Source of the DNA: Arcobacter cloacae
GTDB taxonomy: Bacteria > Campylobacterota > Campylobacteria > Campylobacterales > Arcobacteraceae
Length of the DNA: 64,000 nucleotides
Direction: 5' to 3'
NCBI RefSeq assembly: GCF_013201935.1
Contig: NZ_CP053833.1
Span: 1,364,001 to 1,428,000 of the forward strand
In this document: positions 15,573-24,182 of the stretch, piece after piece
Position numbering within the stretch: the first letter of the stretch is position 1
Layout: each line of letters opens with the position of its first letter
Notes under the pieces: generated by a model
The model's input: the letters and a program-made list of their open reading frames with translations, nothing else
The model's database searches: none
Told to the model about the DNA's origin: nothing
Position numbers and translations under genes: made by a program

Positions 15573-16044
15573 TAGCTAAATCTTTTATTTCATTTTCATT
15601 AAATACTTTGACACCATTTTCCTCAAGTAGTCTTGCTGTTAAACCCTGACCATCAATCAATTTAGAAGAAAAAGTTCCATCGTAAATCTGTTTGTTCCCA
15701 CAAGAAGGAGATTTAGCTTTTAAAAGTGCTACTTTGATATTCTCTTCTTTACAAATATCTAATGCCTTTTTTGCACCTAATAAAAAATTTATTGTAACAT
15801 CATCACCTTTCTCATTTTTTACTATAAAAGGCTTATCATTTTTTATAATTTCAGAAGAAGCTCTTGGAACTGGTAAACCACCTGCTACTTCAGGACAAAA
15901 AGAGTAAATCTCATTTTCACACAAAATATCCATAAATAGCTCTTTTATTGAAAAAGTAAAACTTGGAGTAAATGCAATTGATGAATTATTTCCATCATAT
16001 CTTACATCTTCTCCCAATAAACATGAAGATATCAATATCTTCAT
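15550..16044 (-). CDS. DUF523 / 2-thiouracil desulfurase (TudS)-like protein
   Basis: 164 residues of the DUF523 family, whose characterised member TudS uses a [4Fe-4S] cluster to remove sulfur from thiouracil. Three conserved cysteines that would hold the cluster are visible: Cys8 in ISSCLLG, Cys50 in SFCPEVAGGLPVPR and Cys115 in SPSCG. No extra C-terminal DUF1722 domain is present. The gene start overlaps the stop of ttcA by 4 nt, so the two are translated together. As TtcA thiolates cytidine in tRNA, a partner able to recycle or remove thio-pyrimidines is plausible, but the link is inferred. Family assignment is firm, substrate is not. Confidence 0.82.
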   Translation of the reverse strand: MKILISSCLLGEDVRYDGNNSSIAFTPSFTFSIKELFMDILCENEIYSFCPEVAGGLPVPRASSEIIKNDKPFIVKNEKGDDVTINFLLGAKKALDICKEENIKVALLKAKSPSCGNKQIYDGTFSSKLIDGQGLTARLLEENGVKVFNENEIKDLAKFIKTNK

Positions 16045-16853
16045 ATTAGTTCATCTTCTTTTATATTTGCGTCTATCTCTTTTATATCTTTATAAAAAAA
16101 AGTTGATAACTGTATGTTTTTAAATGCTGCTTTCATCGATACAAAAATCTTTGGATTCTCTTCTTCAAGTTTTGCTAATAACTCTTTTGTAGTAGCTCTT
16201 GCATGTGGCATTTTTACATCAAATCTAAGACCTGGACAAGCTTCATCACCGATTACATTTATTTCATTTGTATTTGCAAAAGCACGTAATTGTCTCTCTC
16301 TACAAAAAATCAAAGGTCGAATTACTTCTAAGCCATTTTCAGCCTTATAAATTGGAGGCATAGAACGCATTGTTCCATTATAAAAGAAATTCATAAAAAA
16401 TGATTCCATTGCATCATCTAAATGATGTCCTAAAGCCACTTTATTAAATCCTTGCTCTTGAGCTGTTGAATATAAGTACCCTCTTCTCATTCTTGAAAAA
16501 AATGAACAAAAAGATGAATTTTTTCTAATTTTTTCACCAGCTAATTCAAAAATTTGTGTATCAATAATTTCGTGTTCTATTCCATGTTCTTTACAGTGAT
16601 TGCTTAAAAATTCTATTTGCTCACCCATTCCATAAGTTACAGTAACTGCTTTAAATTCGAAATTAAATGGAACTACTTTTTTTAATCTATTTAATGAATG
16701 AATCAAAGTTAAAGAGTCTTTTCCTCCTGAAAATCCTACTAAAACCCTATCTCCCTCTTTTATTAGTCCATATTCTGCATTTGTTCTTCCAACTATTGTA
16801 GAAATCTTTTTACTTAATTCAACCAAAATATTATTCCTATAAATTTTTCGCAA
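16041..16853 (-). CDS. ttcA: tRNA 2-thiocytidine synthetase TtcA-like, second CxxC cysteine absent
   Basis: PP-loop ATPase of the TtcA family, which makes 2-thiocytidine at tRNA position 32 using an iron-sulfur cluster. In 270 residues I see the PP-loop SGGKDS (42-47), the motif SRMRRGYLYSTAQEQGFNK, ALGHHLDDAMESFFMN (about 140-155), and a C-terminal ACPGLRF with Cys206. In E. coli TtcA the cluster cysteines include a CxxC just before SRLRRG; here that reads CSFF (116-119), so the first cysteine is kept and the second is Phe. Either the cluster is held differently or the protein belongs to a divergent subgroup. The downstream tudS-like gene overlaps its end by 4 nt. The assignment to the TtcA family is good, the exact modification less so. 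Confidence 0.82.
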   Translation of the reverse strand: MRKIYRNNILVELSKKISTIVGRTNAEYGLIKEGDRVLVGFSGGKDSLTLIHSLNRLKKVVPFNFEFKAVTVTYGMGEQIEFLSNHCKEHGIEHEIIDTQIFELAGEKIRKNSSFCSFFSRMRRGYLYSTAQEQGFNKVALGHHLDDAMESFFMNFFYNGTMRSMPPIYKAENGLEVIRPLIFCRERQLRAFANTNEINVIGDEACPGLRFDVKMPHARATTKELLAKLEEENPKIFVSMKAAFKNIQLSTFFYKDIKEIDANIKEDELI

Positions 16854-16944
16854 TTATATCAAATTAGTATAAAATAATCTCTTTTACTCAGTTTTTAGAT
16901 AAAAAATATATAATTTCATAAACAAAACTAGAAAGATTCAAAAT

Positions 16945-17142
16945 ATGACGCTAGAAGAAGAAAAAGAGTTTAGACAAAAAATCCAAGATACCATACTTCC
17001 AATTGCCATAAATATGACAGAGGATCAAATAAGATCAATCATATTATCAGTTGAAAAAAATAATCCAAATTTACCTGAAGGTTTTGGTGCAATGTTATTT
17101 GAAAAAATAATGATATATAAATATAATAAATTAAGTAAATAA
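16945..17142 (+). CDS. Small conserved-looking hypothetical protein
   Basis: 65 residues, start MTLEEEKEFRQKIQDTILPI, acidic N-terminus then mixed helix with LPEGFGAMLFEKIMIYKYNK. I do not recognise the family. There is no signal peptide, membrane segment or cysteine motif. It diverges from ttcA across a 91-nt gap and is followed 5 nt later by moeA, so it is probably co-transcribed with moeA and the EamA exporter. Coding character is supported by its tight position in the unit; function unknown. Confidence 0.6.
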   Translation: MTLEEEKEFRQKIQDTILPIAINMTEDQIRSIILSVEKNNPNLPEGFGAMLFEKIMIYKYNKLSK

Positions 17143-17147
17143 TAATC

Positions 17148-18368
17148 ATGAGAAATTTTATAAGTTACAAAAAATCAATTGAAATTTTAAATAATATTGA
17201 ATTAAATAAAAGAGCTACTCAAAAAGTTTTTATTACTAATGCTATTGGAAAAGTAGTAGCAAAAGATATTATTGCTTTTGAAAACAGTCCTTCTTTTCCA
17301 ACTTCTGCAATGGATGGATATGCCATAAAATATGAAGATTTAGAAAATGATTTCATAGAAATAATTGATAAAAATCCAGCTGGATTTGTTGTTGAATCGC
17401 AAGTTAGCATTGGTAAATGTATAAAAACTTTTACTGGTTCATTAATGCCAAAAGGAAGTGATACTTTAATTCCTATTGAAAATGTTGAAGTTGTTAATAA
17501 TAAAATTAAAATCATAAAAAAAGTTCCTTTTAGTTTTGCTGTAAGACAAATAGGTGAAAATTATAAAGAAAATGAAGTTTTAATCAAAAAAGGAACTGTT
17601 ATTGGATTTGCTGAAGTGGGAGTTTTAGCTTCTTTAAATATCTCACAAGTAGAAGTAATAGTAAATCCTACAATTGCAGTTGCTAGTACAGGAAGTGAAG
17701 TTTTAGATTTAGGAGAGACTCAAACAAATGACTCTCAAATAAGAAGTTCAAATCACTTAACTTTAGAAGCTTTATTTAAAAGCAATAAAGCAGATGTTTT
17801 ACAAATGGGAATTGTAAAAGATGATATAGATTCAATTACAAATATGTTTGAAATAGCTTTAAGTAAAGCTGATATAGTTGTAACAACGGGTGGTGTTTCT
17901 GTAGGGGATTATGATTTTGTACAAGATGTCATAAAGGATAGACTAAAAGCTGAGGTTTTATTTCATGGAGTTACTATAAAACCAGGAATGCATATATTAG
18001 TAGCTATTAAAGAGAAAAAAATTATAGTTGCTCTTCCAGGGTTTGCTTACTCTTCTACTGTTTGTGCAATACTTTATGTTTTACCTTTGATTTTTAGATT
18101 TAGAGATTCTAATGAAAAATTACCAATTGTAAAAGCAAAAATAACTCAAGACTATCCAATGAAAATGAAAAAAACTATTTTTACAGCTTGTAATGTACAC
18201 TATGTAAATGGTCAATACCAAATCGATTTTGAAGGGAAAAAGGAAGGAACAAGTGCAATTTTGACAAATATGCTTGGAAATCCTGCTTTACTTATTCAAG
18301 ATGAAGATAGTGAAGATTTAAAAACTGGAGATTTAGTAGATATATTACTATTAAACCAATTAAAATAA
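17148..18368 (+). CDS. moeA: Molybdopterin molybdenumtransferase MoeA
   Basis: Inserts molybdate into adenylylated molybdopterin in the last step of molybdenum-cofactor synthesis. The 406 residues carry the expected signatures: SAMDGYAIKYEDL (about 51-63), GSLMPKGSDTLIPIENV (about 97-113), the catalytic TTGGVSVGDYDFVQ loop (about 245-258) and GVTIKPGMHILVA, LPGFAYSSTV further on, then the small C-terminal domain IV. In the family the usual motif is LPGNPVSS; here it reads LPGFAYSS, a small deviation. Its stop overlaps the start of the EamA gene by one base (TAATG). Confidence 0.92.
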   Translation: MRNFISYKKSIEILNNIELNKRATQKVFITNAIGKVVAKDIIAFENSPSFPTSAMDGYAIKYEDLENDFIEIIDKNPAGFVVESQVSIGKCIKTFTGSLMPKGSDTLIPIENVEVVNNKIKIIKKVPFSFAVRQIGENYKENEVLIKKGTVIGFAEVGVLASLNISQVEVIVNPTIAVASTGSEVLDLGETQTNDSQIRSSNHLTLEALFKSNKADVLQMGIVKDDIDSITNMFEIALSKADIVVTTGGVSVGDYDFVQDVIKDRLKAEVLFHGVTIKPGMHILVAIKEKKIIVALPGFAYSSTVCAILYVLPLIFRFRDSNEKLPIVKAKITQDYPMKMKKTIFTACNVHYVNGQYQIDFEGKKEGTSAILTNMLGNPALLIQDEDSEDLKTGDLVDILLLNQLK

Positions 18369-19261
18369 TGACTACTCGAATTTTTCATATTTTAATGGTT
18401 TTTGCCATGATATTTTGGGGTGCTTCTTGGATTAGTACCAAAGTTTTAACAACTTATGTAAATGAATATGAATTAGTTTTTTTAAGAATGGGAATCTGTT
18501 TTATTACAATGTTTCCCATCATCTATTTTTATAAGCTCTCTTTTAAAATTGATTTAAAATCTTTTTATTTGATTCTTGTTGCTTCAGTTATCTTAACTTT
18601 TTATAGTATCGTTATGTTTTTAGGAGTTGAACATGGTACAGGGAGTTTTGGAGGAGCTTTAGTAACTACTTTAATACCAATAATAACTTTTATATTAATC
18701 GCTTTTTTACATAAAAAAACTATTAGCTTAAAACACTCTTTTGCACTTATTCTTGGTGCATTTGGGGTTTTAAATATGTTAAATATTTGGAATTTTGATT
18801 TATATGAGATATTTTCAAAAGATAATATATATTTTTTATTGGCTGCTTTTTTATGGTCGATTTTAACTATTGTTACTTCTAAAGCTACTAAAATAAATGC
18901 TTTTGTTTTTACCTTTTATACTTATATAATTTCAAGTTCTGTTCTTTTTATCTTTTTTGTAGATGCAAATATTTTTGAAAAAGTTTTAGATTTTGATTTT
19001 ATTTTTTGGTTTAATATATTTGTAATTACAATTTTAAGTACCACTTTTGCAACTTCTATATATTTTATAGGAGCCTCTAAACTTGGAGCAAAAGAGGCAT
19101 CTTCTTACATCTTTTTAGTTCCTGCTTCTGCTTTGAGTTTTGGAGCTATATTTTTAGGTGAAGAGATAACCTTTAATGTAATAATTGGAACAATTTTTAC
19201 TATTATTGCAATTTATATTTTAAATAACTTAAATTTCTTTAAGTTATTTAAAAAAGATTAA
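18368..19261 (+). CDS. EamA/DMT-family membrane transporter
   Basis: 297 residues with about ten hydrophobic helices in two EamA repeats of five; the first repeat starts MVFAMIFWGASWISTKVL, the second near ILTIVTSKATKINAFVFTFY. The WG-W-- start and the EA-SYIFLVPASALSFGAIFLGEE segment late in the second repeat are typical of drug/metabolite exporters. Substrate unknown. It is the third gene of a hypothetical-moeA-EamA unit with one-base coupling to moeA. Its last four bases overlap the convergent permease gene. Confidence 0.85.
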   Translation: MTTRIFHILMVFAMIFWGASWISTKVLTTYVNEYELVFLRMGICFITMFPIIYFYKLSFKIDLKSFYLILVASVILTFYSIVMFLGVEHGTGSFGGALVTTLIPIITFILIAFLHKKTISLKHSFALILGAFGVLNMLNIWNFDLYEIFSKDNIYFLLAAFLWSILTIVTSKATKINAFVFTFYTYIISSSVLFIFFVDANIFEKVLDFDFIFWFNIFVITILSTTFATSIYFIGASKLGAKEASSYIFLVPASALSFGAIFLGEEITFNVIIGTIFTIIAIYILNNLNFFKLFKKD

Positions 19262-20316
19262 TGACAATCTTTTGAAGAACAACAACTCTCTTTTTTTCTA
19301 TAAAGCCAAGGTTTTATAAGATAATATGACATTAAAGCAAGCATTATAAAACTTGAAATTTGAGAAAATAAAGAGCTAGTTTGTTCTTCTAAACTAAAAT
19401 TCAATATATTTATATCTATAAAAAACAAATCAAATAGATATCCAAAAATTAAAGATAAAATTGCAATCATAGTTAAATATATAATCAATGAAGTTTTACC
19501 TAACGTTTTATAAACAACTCCCATAGTTATCAAACTTGTAGCAGGTCCTGCACTTAAAAGTATAAAAGCAGCTCCTGGACTCATACCTTCTATTATCAAA
19601 GCTGCTGCTATTGGTAAAGAGGCTGTTGCACAAATATATAAAGGCATAGAAAACAAAATTATTACAAAATAAGTAAGTATTTGATTTTCAAAAAGTAAAC
19701 TTGTGTACTCTTTTGGAGCTAAAGTTGTAAAAAGTGTAGCAAATAAAAGTCCAATAAAAAGTGGCTTTACCATATCTTTAAATAGTGTTACATAAGCATA
19801 AGAAAAAACCTCTTTTATTGAAAATCTTTTTTTCTCTTTTTTACTAGAACAAGAACAGCTACAAGAACAAGAATTTTGCTCTTTTTCTATTTTTTTACTC
19901 TCTTCTTTATCAAAAATATTTTGAACAATTCCCACAACAATAGCTATTATCATAGATGAAATCACTCTGTAAATTGTAAAAAATAGTCCAAAAAAAGAGT
20001 AAGTTGCTAAAATAGAATCAACACCTGTTATTGGACTTGAAATCAAAAAACTTTGAACAGCACCCTTACTAGCACCCTCTTTTCTTAAACTTTGAGCTAA
20101 AGGAATAACAGAACATGAACAAACAGGAAGTGGAATTCCTAAAATTGTAGCTTTTATAACTGAACTAATATTTCCATTTCCTAGATGTTTTATAATAAAA
20201 TCATCTGGAATAATCTGTTTTAAAAATCCTGCAATTAACAAACCTATTAAAATATAAATAGCCATAGCATCAAGTAATGATAAAAAATTGTTAGCTAAAG
20301 AAAAAGCTAAATCCAT
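19258..20316 (-). CDS. SO_0444-type Cu/Zn efflux permease (PF03773)
   Basis: 352 residues with about eight to ten membrane helices of the PF03773 permease family. Two conserved segments are seen: LPVCSCSVIPLAQSLRKEGA with SPITGVDS (about 60-100), and SAGPATSLITMGVVY later. The cytoplasmic loop contains an alternating Cys/Ser string (SCSCSCSCSS, about 147-156) and the C-terminus ends with CCSSKDCH, both likely soft-metal ligands. This arrangement matches the SO_0444 family annotated as Cu/Zn efflux transporters. The gene is 3 nt downstream of rmuC, which probably has no functional link. A second PF03773 permease lies at 40859 in the arsenic operon. Confidence 0.78.
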   Translation of the reverse strand: MDLAFSLANNFLSLLDAMAIYILIGLLIAGFLKQIIPDDFIIKHLGNGNISSVIKATILGIPLPVCSCSVIPLAQSLRKEGASKGAVQSFLISSPITGVDSILATYSFFGLFFTIYRVISSMIIAIVVGIVQNIFDKEESKKIEKEQNSCSCSCSCSSKKEKKRFSIKEVFSYAYVTLFKDMVKPLFIGLLFATLFTTLAPKEYTSLLFENQILTYFVIILFSMPLYICATASLPIAAALIIEGMSPGAAFILLSAGPATSLITMGVVYKTLGKTSLIIYLTMIAILSLIFGYLFDLFFIDINILNFSLEEQTSSLFSQISSFIMLALMSYYLIKPWLYRKKESCCSSKDCH

Positions 20317-20319
20317 GTT

Positions 20320-21540
20320 CTATTCCTCTATATTTTTACTATTTGATAATTTATTTGAAATCTCTTTTTTAGGTTTTACACCCAAATATAAAAATTCTTC
20401 TGCTCTTCTTATAAGATTTCCGTTTCCAACACTGAGTTTATTTATAGCGTTATCATAAGCTTTTTGAGTTCTATTTATATTTAAACCTATATCTTCAATA
20501 TCAGCCACAAAAGCAGCGAATTTATCATATAAGTCAGCAGCTTTCTTTGAGATTAAAAGTGCATTTTCATTTTGATGTTCATTTCTCCATATATTCTCTA
20601 TAGTTCTTAATGTCACATATAAAGTTGATGGAGAGACTAACATAATATTATTTTCAAAAGCTAATTTAAAAATATTATCATCATTTGAAGTTGCAAGTAT
20701 ATAAGCTCCCTCAACAGGTATAAACATCAATACAAAATCTAAAGTTCTAACACCTTTTATATCTTCATATCTTTTTAAACTCAAACCTTTTATATGAGAA
20801 GTTATTGATTTTACCAACTCTTTTGAAGCAAGTTGTTTTTGTTCTTCATTTTCTGTTTTACAATAATTTATATAAGCACTTAAAGATACTTTTGAATCAA
20901 TTATAATATCCTTATTTGAAGGTAGATGAACTATAACATCAGGTCTTAACTTTTTACCTTCATTATCAGTAAAAGAGCCTTGAACACTATACTCTTTACC
21001 TTCTCTTAAACCTGTTTGTTCTAATATAGAAGAGAGTATCATCTCTCCCCAATCACCTTGGGTTTTATTTTGTCCCTTTAAAGCTTTTGTTAAATTTATA
21101 GCATCTGTTGAAATTTGATTGTTTAACTCTTTTAAGTTTTTTATCTCAGTTAATAAAGAAATTCTTTGTTTTGTCTCTTCATTATGAATATCATTGACTC
21201 TTTTTCCAAAAGAGTCTAATTGATCTTTAAATGAGCTTAATACTTGAGTTAGATTGATATTTGACTTTTTCTGATTCTCTTCAAAAAGTCTATTTGCAAG
21301 ATTTTCGAACTCTAGTTTTAACTCTTTTTTTGAATCTTCCAAAAGAGTGATTTTTTCATTAAAATTTTCCTCTTTTGTTCTTGATAGTTCTTTTAAATTT
21401 GCAAATTTTAATTCATAATATTTTTCTATACTTAAAATTTGATTTTCATATTTTTGTTTTATAAAATATATAATAAAAGCAAAAAAAACAAATAAAAAGA
21501 AAAAAATAGCAATTAAAAGTAGATAATTTATCTCAATCAT
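20320..21540 (-). CDS. rmuC: DNA recombination protein RmuC
   Basis: 406 residues: one N-terminal membrane helix (about 6-26), a long coiled coil (about 30-130) and the RmuC nuclease-like domain with GDWGEMILSSILEQTGLREG and RPDVIVHLPSNKDIIIDSKV (the D-(D/E)-xK-type core). In E. coli rmuC mutants show raised inversion of repeats; the protein is thought to limit recombination. Its ATG directly abuts the stop of the M48 peptidase gene, and the permease gene follows after 3 nt, so all three share a minus-strand message. Confidence 0.9.
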   Translation of the reverse strand: MIEINYLLLIAIFFFLFVFFAFIIYFIKQKYENQILSIEKYYELKFANLKELSRTKEENFNEKITLLEDSKKELKLEFENLANRLFEENQKKSNINLTQVLSSFKDQLDSFGKRVNDIHNEETKQRISLLTEIKNLKELNNQISTDAINLTKALKGQNKTQGDWGEMILSSILEQTGLREGKEYSVQGSFTDNEGKKLRPDVIVHLPSNKDIIIDSKVSLSAYINYCKTENEEQKQLASKELVKSITSHIKGLSLKRYEDIKGVRTLDFVLMFIPVEGAYILATSNDDNIFKLAFENNIMLVSPSTLYVTLRTIENIWRNEHQNENALLISKKAADLYDKFAAFVADIEDIGLNINRTQKAYDNAINKLSVGNGNLIRRAEEFLYLGVKPKKEISNKLSNSKNIEE

Positions 21541-22764
21541 CTACTTTTCTTTGAATTCCATAGTTTTCACATCGTAACCTAGCTCTTTAAATCTTTCAAC
21601 CAAAGGTGGATGAGAGTAGTAAAAGAAAATATATAAAGGGTGCGATAAAGGAAATGATTTATTTTCATTTGCAAGTTTTAACAAGGCACTTACTAAATCC
21701 TCTTTTGATTGTAAATTTGAACCAAAATCATCGGCTGCATATTCATTATGTCTTGAAATCATAGAAATTAAAGGCATTAAGAAAAATGATAAAATCGGAG
21801 AAAATATCATAAAAACTGTGATAATTGCATAAGGTTCATTGTTTAATGATAATCCTAAAAATAACTCATCTGGTAAATTTCCAAAAATAGCAAAAAATAT
21901 AAACATAACAACACCCATAATTCCAATATTTTTTACAATATCACCATTTTTAAAGTGTCCTAATTCATGTCCTAAAACAGCAAGTAATTCATTGTGTGTT
22001 AATTTTTCAACTAAAGTATCAAATAAAACCACTCTTTTAGTTGCACCAAGTCCACCAAAATAAGCATTTAATCGATTATCTCTTTTACTTGCATCAACAC
22101 TAAAAACTCCACTACTTTTGAATCCAACTTCATTTAAAAGATTTTCAATTTTTACTTCTAAATCTTTATCTTTTAGTTTTTCAAACTTATCAAACATTTT
22201 ATCTCTAATCACTGGATAAAGCATATTTATTAAAATAATAACAGCAAAAATAAAAGCAAATCCCCAAATCCACCAAGAAGAAAAACTATTTATGATAAAT
22301 GAAATTCCAGCAATTACAAGTGAACCAAAAACTAAAAATAAAAATCCAGTTTTTATAGTATCTTTTATAAAAAGTGCTGGTGTCATATTTGAAAAAGCAT
22401 ATTTTTTATTTAATTTAAAAGTTGAATAAAGCTCAAACGGTAAAGTTAAAACCCAATTTATAATAATAAATAAATCTACAAAAACAACAGCTTTTAACCA
22501 AAATGACTCTATTTGAATTAATGAATCCAAATAAGATAATCCAAAACCTATCCATAAAATAAATAAAATAAAATCGTAAAATGATGAAACTATTGCTAAT
22601 TTCTCTTTTTCTATAGAGTAATTAGCTGCTTCTTCATATTTTGATGAATCTAAAATAATAGCTTTTAATTTTTTTGCTTCTTTAACATATCCAATTTGCA
22701 TAAAAGAAGTATAAATATTGAATGCAAAATATAAGCAAAATGCTATAACAAATATCTCTAGCAT
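21541..22764 (-). CDS. M48-family membrane metalloprotease (Ste24/HtpX-like)
   Basis: 407 residues with an N-terminal multi-helix membrane part typical of the CAAX prenyl-protease N-terminal domain, followed by the peptidase domain. The zinc site VLGHELGHFKNGD (HELGH at about residue 265) and a downstream EYAADDFG motif (third ligand Glu, about residue 340) are clear. In bacteria these enzymes act in membrane protein quality control. It is the first gene of an M48-rmuC-permease unit; an AAGG-type Shine-Dalgarno (aaaaggat) precedes the ATG. Confidence 0.88.
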   Translation of the reverse strand: MLEIFVIAFCLYFAFNIYTSFMQIGYVKEAKKLKAIILDSSKYEEAANYSIEKEKLAIVSSFYDFILFILWIGFGLSYLDSLIQIESFWLKAVVFVDLFIIINWVLTLPFELYSTFKLNKKYAFSNMTPALFIKDTIKTGFLFLVFGSLVIAGISFIINSFSSWWIWGFAFIFAVIILINMLYPVIRDKMFDKFEKLKDKDLEVKIENLLNEVGFKSSGVFSVDASKRDNRLNAYFGGLGATKRVVLFDTLVEKLTHNELLAVLGHELGHFKNGDIVKNIGIMGVVMFIFFAIFGNLPDELFLGLSLNNEPYAIITVFMIFSPILSFFLMPLISMISRHNEYAADDFGSNLQSKEDLVSALLKLANENKSFPLSHPLYIFFYYSHPPLVERFKELGYDVKTMEFKEK

Positions 22765-22821
22765 TAAAATCCTTTTTAATAATTTTTATCAATATGATAC
22801 TATTTTATTACTTTTAAGCAA

Positions 22822-23292
22822 TTAAATGCCATTTTTAAAGGCTATTAATTTCTCTAAAAGTTTTTTCTCTTCACTTATTAAAATCAAATCATAATTCTCT
22901 TCAAAAGATTTTTTTGTCCAATTTGTGCTTCCAACAATTGCAATTTTTGAATCAATTAAAGCAACTTTTAGATGCATTTTATTTTTATCTTTATTTACAA
23001 TAGTTTTAATACCACTGCCTTTTAATAAATCTAAAATTTCATCATCTTTACTTGTTTTTTCTTTATCAAATAAAACAGTGATTTTCACTCCATTTTTTGA
23101 TGCTTTTATCAAATCATTTGCAAATTTATTATACGAAAAATTATACATTGCTATAAAAATTTCTGATTTTGCTTCTAAGATTAAAGAACTAATCTTATTT
23201 TGAGCCTCTTTTGAATCATTTGGCAATAAAAAAACATCATTTGAATATAAATTTATAACAAATAAAAAAGATATAAGTAAATGCTTAAACAC
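22822..23292 (-). CDS. Exported single-HKD phospholipase D-like nuclease (Nuc type)
   Basis: 156 residues with a signal peptide (MFKHLLISFLFVINLYS) and one HKD motif read as HLKVALIDSKIAIVGSTNW (about 102-120). The short, single-motif format matches the Nuc family of PLD-fold endonucleases, which act as homodimers. With a signal peptide it should act in the periplasm or outside. It follows ybgC by 9 nt on the same strand. Nuclease rather than lipase activity is inferred from size and family. Confidence 0.82.
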   Translation of the reverse strand: MFKHLLISFLFVINLYSNDVFLLPNDSKEAQNKISSLILEAKSEIFIAMYNFSYNKFANDLIKASKNGVKITVLFDKEKTSKDDEILDLLKGSGIKTIVNKDKNKMHLKVALIDSKIAIVGSTNWTKKSFEENYDLILISEEKKLLEKLIAFKNGI

Positions 23293-23301
23293 TATTTTTC
23301 C

Positions 23302-23664
23302 TTAGTTTAATATTTCAAAAATTTCCAAAGGAATTTTTGTGGGTTTAAAATTTTTTAAAAAAGCTAGTTTAAAAGTAGCCTTAAATAAAACTTCAGCATC
23401 TCTTTTTATCTCTTGATACATGATAATTGAAGCTGATTTTTTCTCTATAAGTTTTGTAGTAATTTCTAAAACATCTCCAAAAATAGCCGATTTTATCCAA
23501 TCAACATTTGCACTTCTAACTACAAAAAATTCATCATTATTATGTGGAGATAAACCCTTTTGAAAAAATAGCTCACTTCTTGCTCTTTCACAAAAGTTTA
23601 AATAATTAGAGTGATAAACTACTCCACCACAATCTGTATCTTCGTAATAGACTCTTATTTTCAT
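23302..23664 (-). CDS. ybgC: YbgC/FadM family acyl-CoA thioesterase
   Basis: 120-residue hotdog-fold protein. The signature YYEDTDCGGVVYHSNYLNF (residues 5-23) contains the catalytic Asp of the YbgC type (D in TDCGGVVYH). ERARSE follows. In other bacteria YbgC lies with tol-pal genes; here it stands with a PLD nuclease instead. A GAGG motif precedes the ATG by about 7 nt. It diverges from the gene at 23793 across a gap that holds a 20-nt palindrome. Confidence 0.9.
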   Translation of the reverse strand: MKIRVYYEDTDCGGVVYHSNYLNFCERARSELFFQKGLSPHNNDEFFVVRSANVDWIKSAIFGDVLEITTKLIEKKSASIIMYQEIKRDAEVLFKATFKLAFLKNFKPTKIPLEIFEILN

Positions 23665-23698
23665 AAAAAAACCTCATAATTTCTAATATTTAACCTAT

Positions 23699-23718
23699 TT
23701 TACACTCTTAAGTGTAAA
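23699..23718. promoter_or_regulatory. Palindrome TTTACACT-N4-AGTGTAAA in divergent gap
   Basis: Perfect 8-bp inverted repeat (23699-23706 with 23711-23718) with a 4-bp centre, 35 nt upstream of ybgC and 75 nt upstream of the plus-strand gene. The symmetry and 20-bp length suit a dimeric repressor. No regulator is assigned. Confidence 0.45.
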
Positions 23719-23792
23719 GAGGATGTTAATTTTCTTATTAATTATATGTTAAAATTCGTTTTTAAAATTGTATATAATTAAAGGTGTTTTTT

Positions 23793-24182
23793 GTGTCTAT
23801 TTTTGCTCTACAATCAATAGCAGGTGGTTTTTTAGATGAAGACTTACAGCATTTTAATAAAAAATTTGATGACTGGTGTATTCAATTTGAAAGTTATGAA
23901 GATGCTATGGATATAATGCAGACCCTTGAAAATCAAGAAAATATTGATATTGTTGAAATAACTCCATTAAGTTATCCAAAATATTTTTTCCCTAATTTAC
24001 AAGGTACTATTTATGTGACAAGACAAATTGAAGATAAAATTGTTTGTGTTGTAGAACCAGTTATGGGAGCTAATTTTAGAATTGCAATATGTGATTTAAA
24101 AACAAAAAATGTAAGATTAACAAAAACTCACTATAAAACTATTCCTAGTGTTGAAGGTGCTTTTGCTTCTTTTAGTGATTAA
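23793..24182 (+). CDS. Hypothetical protein, GTG start
   Basis: About 129 residues; I do not recognise the family. I start at the GTG 23793-23795 because AAGG lies 8 nt upstream; a GTG at 23784 would overlap that site. The protein begins MSIFALQSIAGGFLDEDLQHF, is mildly acidic, and has segments such as ESYEDAMDIMQTLENQENID and EPVMGANFRIAICDLKTKNVR. There is no clear signal peptide or membrane helix and a single cysteine in DDWCIQF. It stands alone between divergent ybgC and a convergent kinase gene whose 3' end it overlaps by 11 nt. Confidence 0.6.
   Translation: MSIFALQSIAGGFLDEDLQHFNKKFDDWCIQFESYEDAMDIMQTLENQENIDIVEITPLSYPKYFFPNLQGTIYVTRQIEDKIVCVVEPVMGANFRIAICDLKTKNVRLTKTHYKTIPSVEGAFASFSD

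Noticed and set aside
17219-17515. Minus-strand open frame inside moeA
   Set aside because: It is antisense to conserved MoeA motifs and has no start context.
19850-19880. Short tandem-like Cys/Ser-coding repeat in the permease gene
   Set aside because: It is too short for a CRISPR or satellite repeat; it encodes a metal-binding loop characteristic of the protein family.
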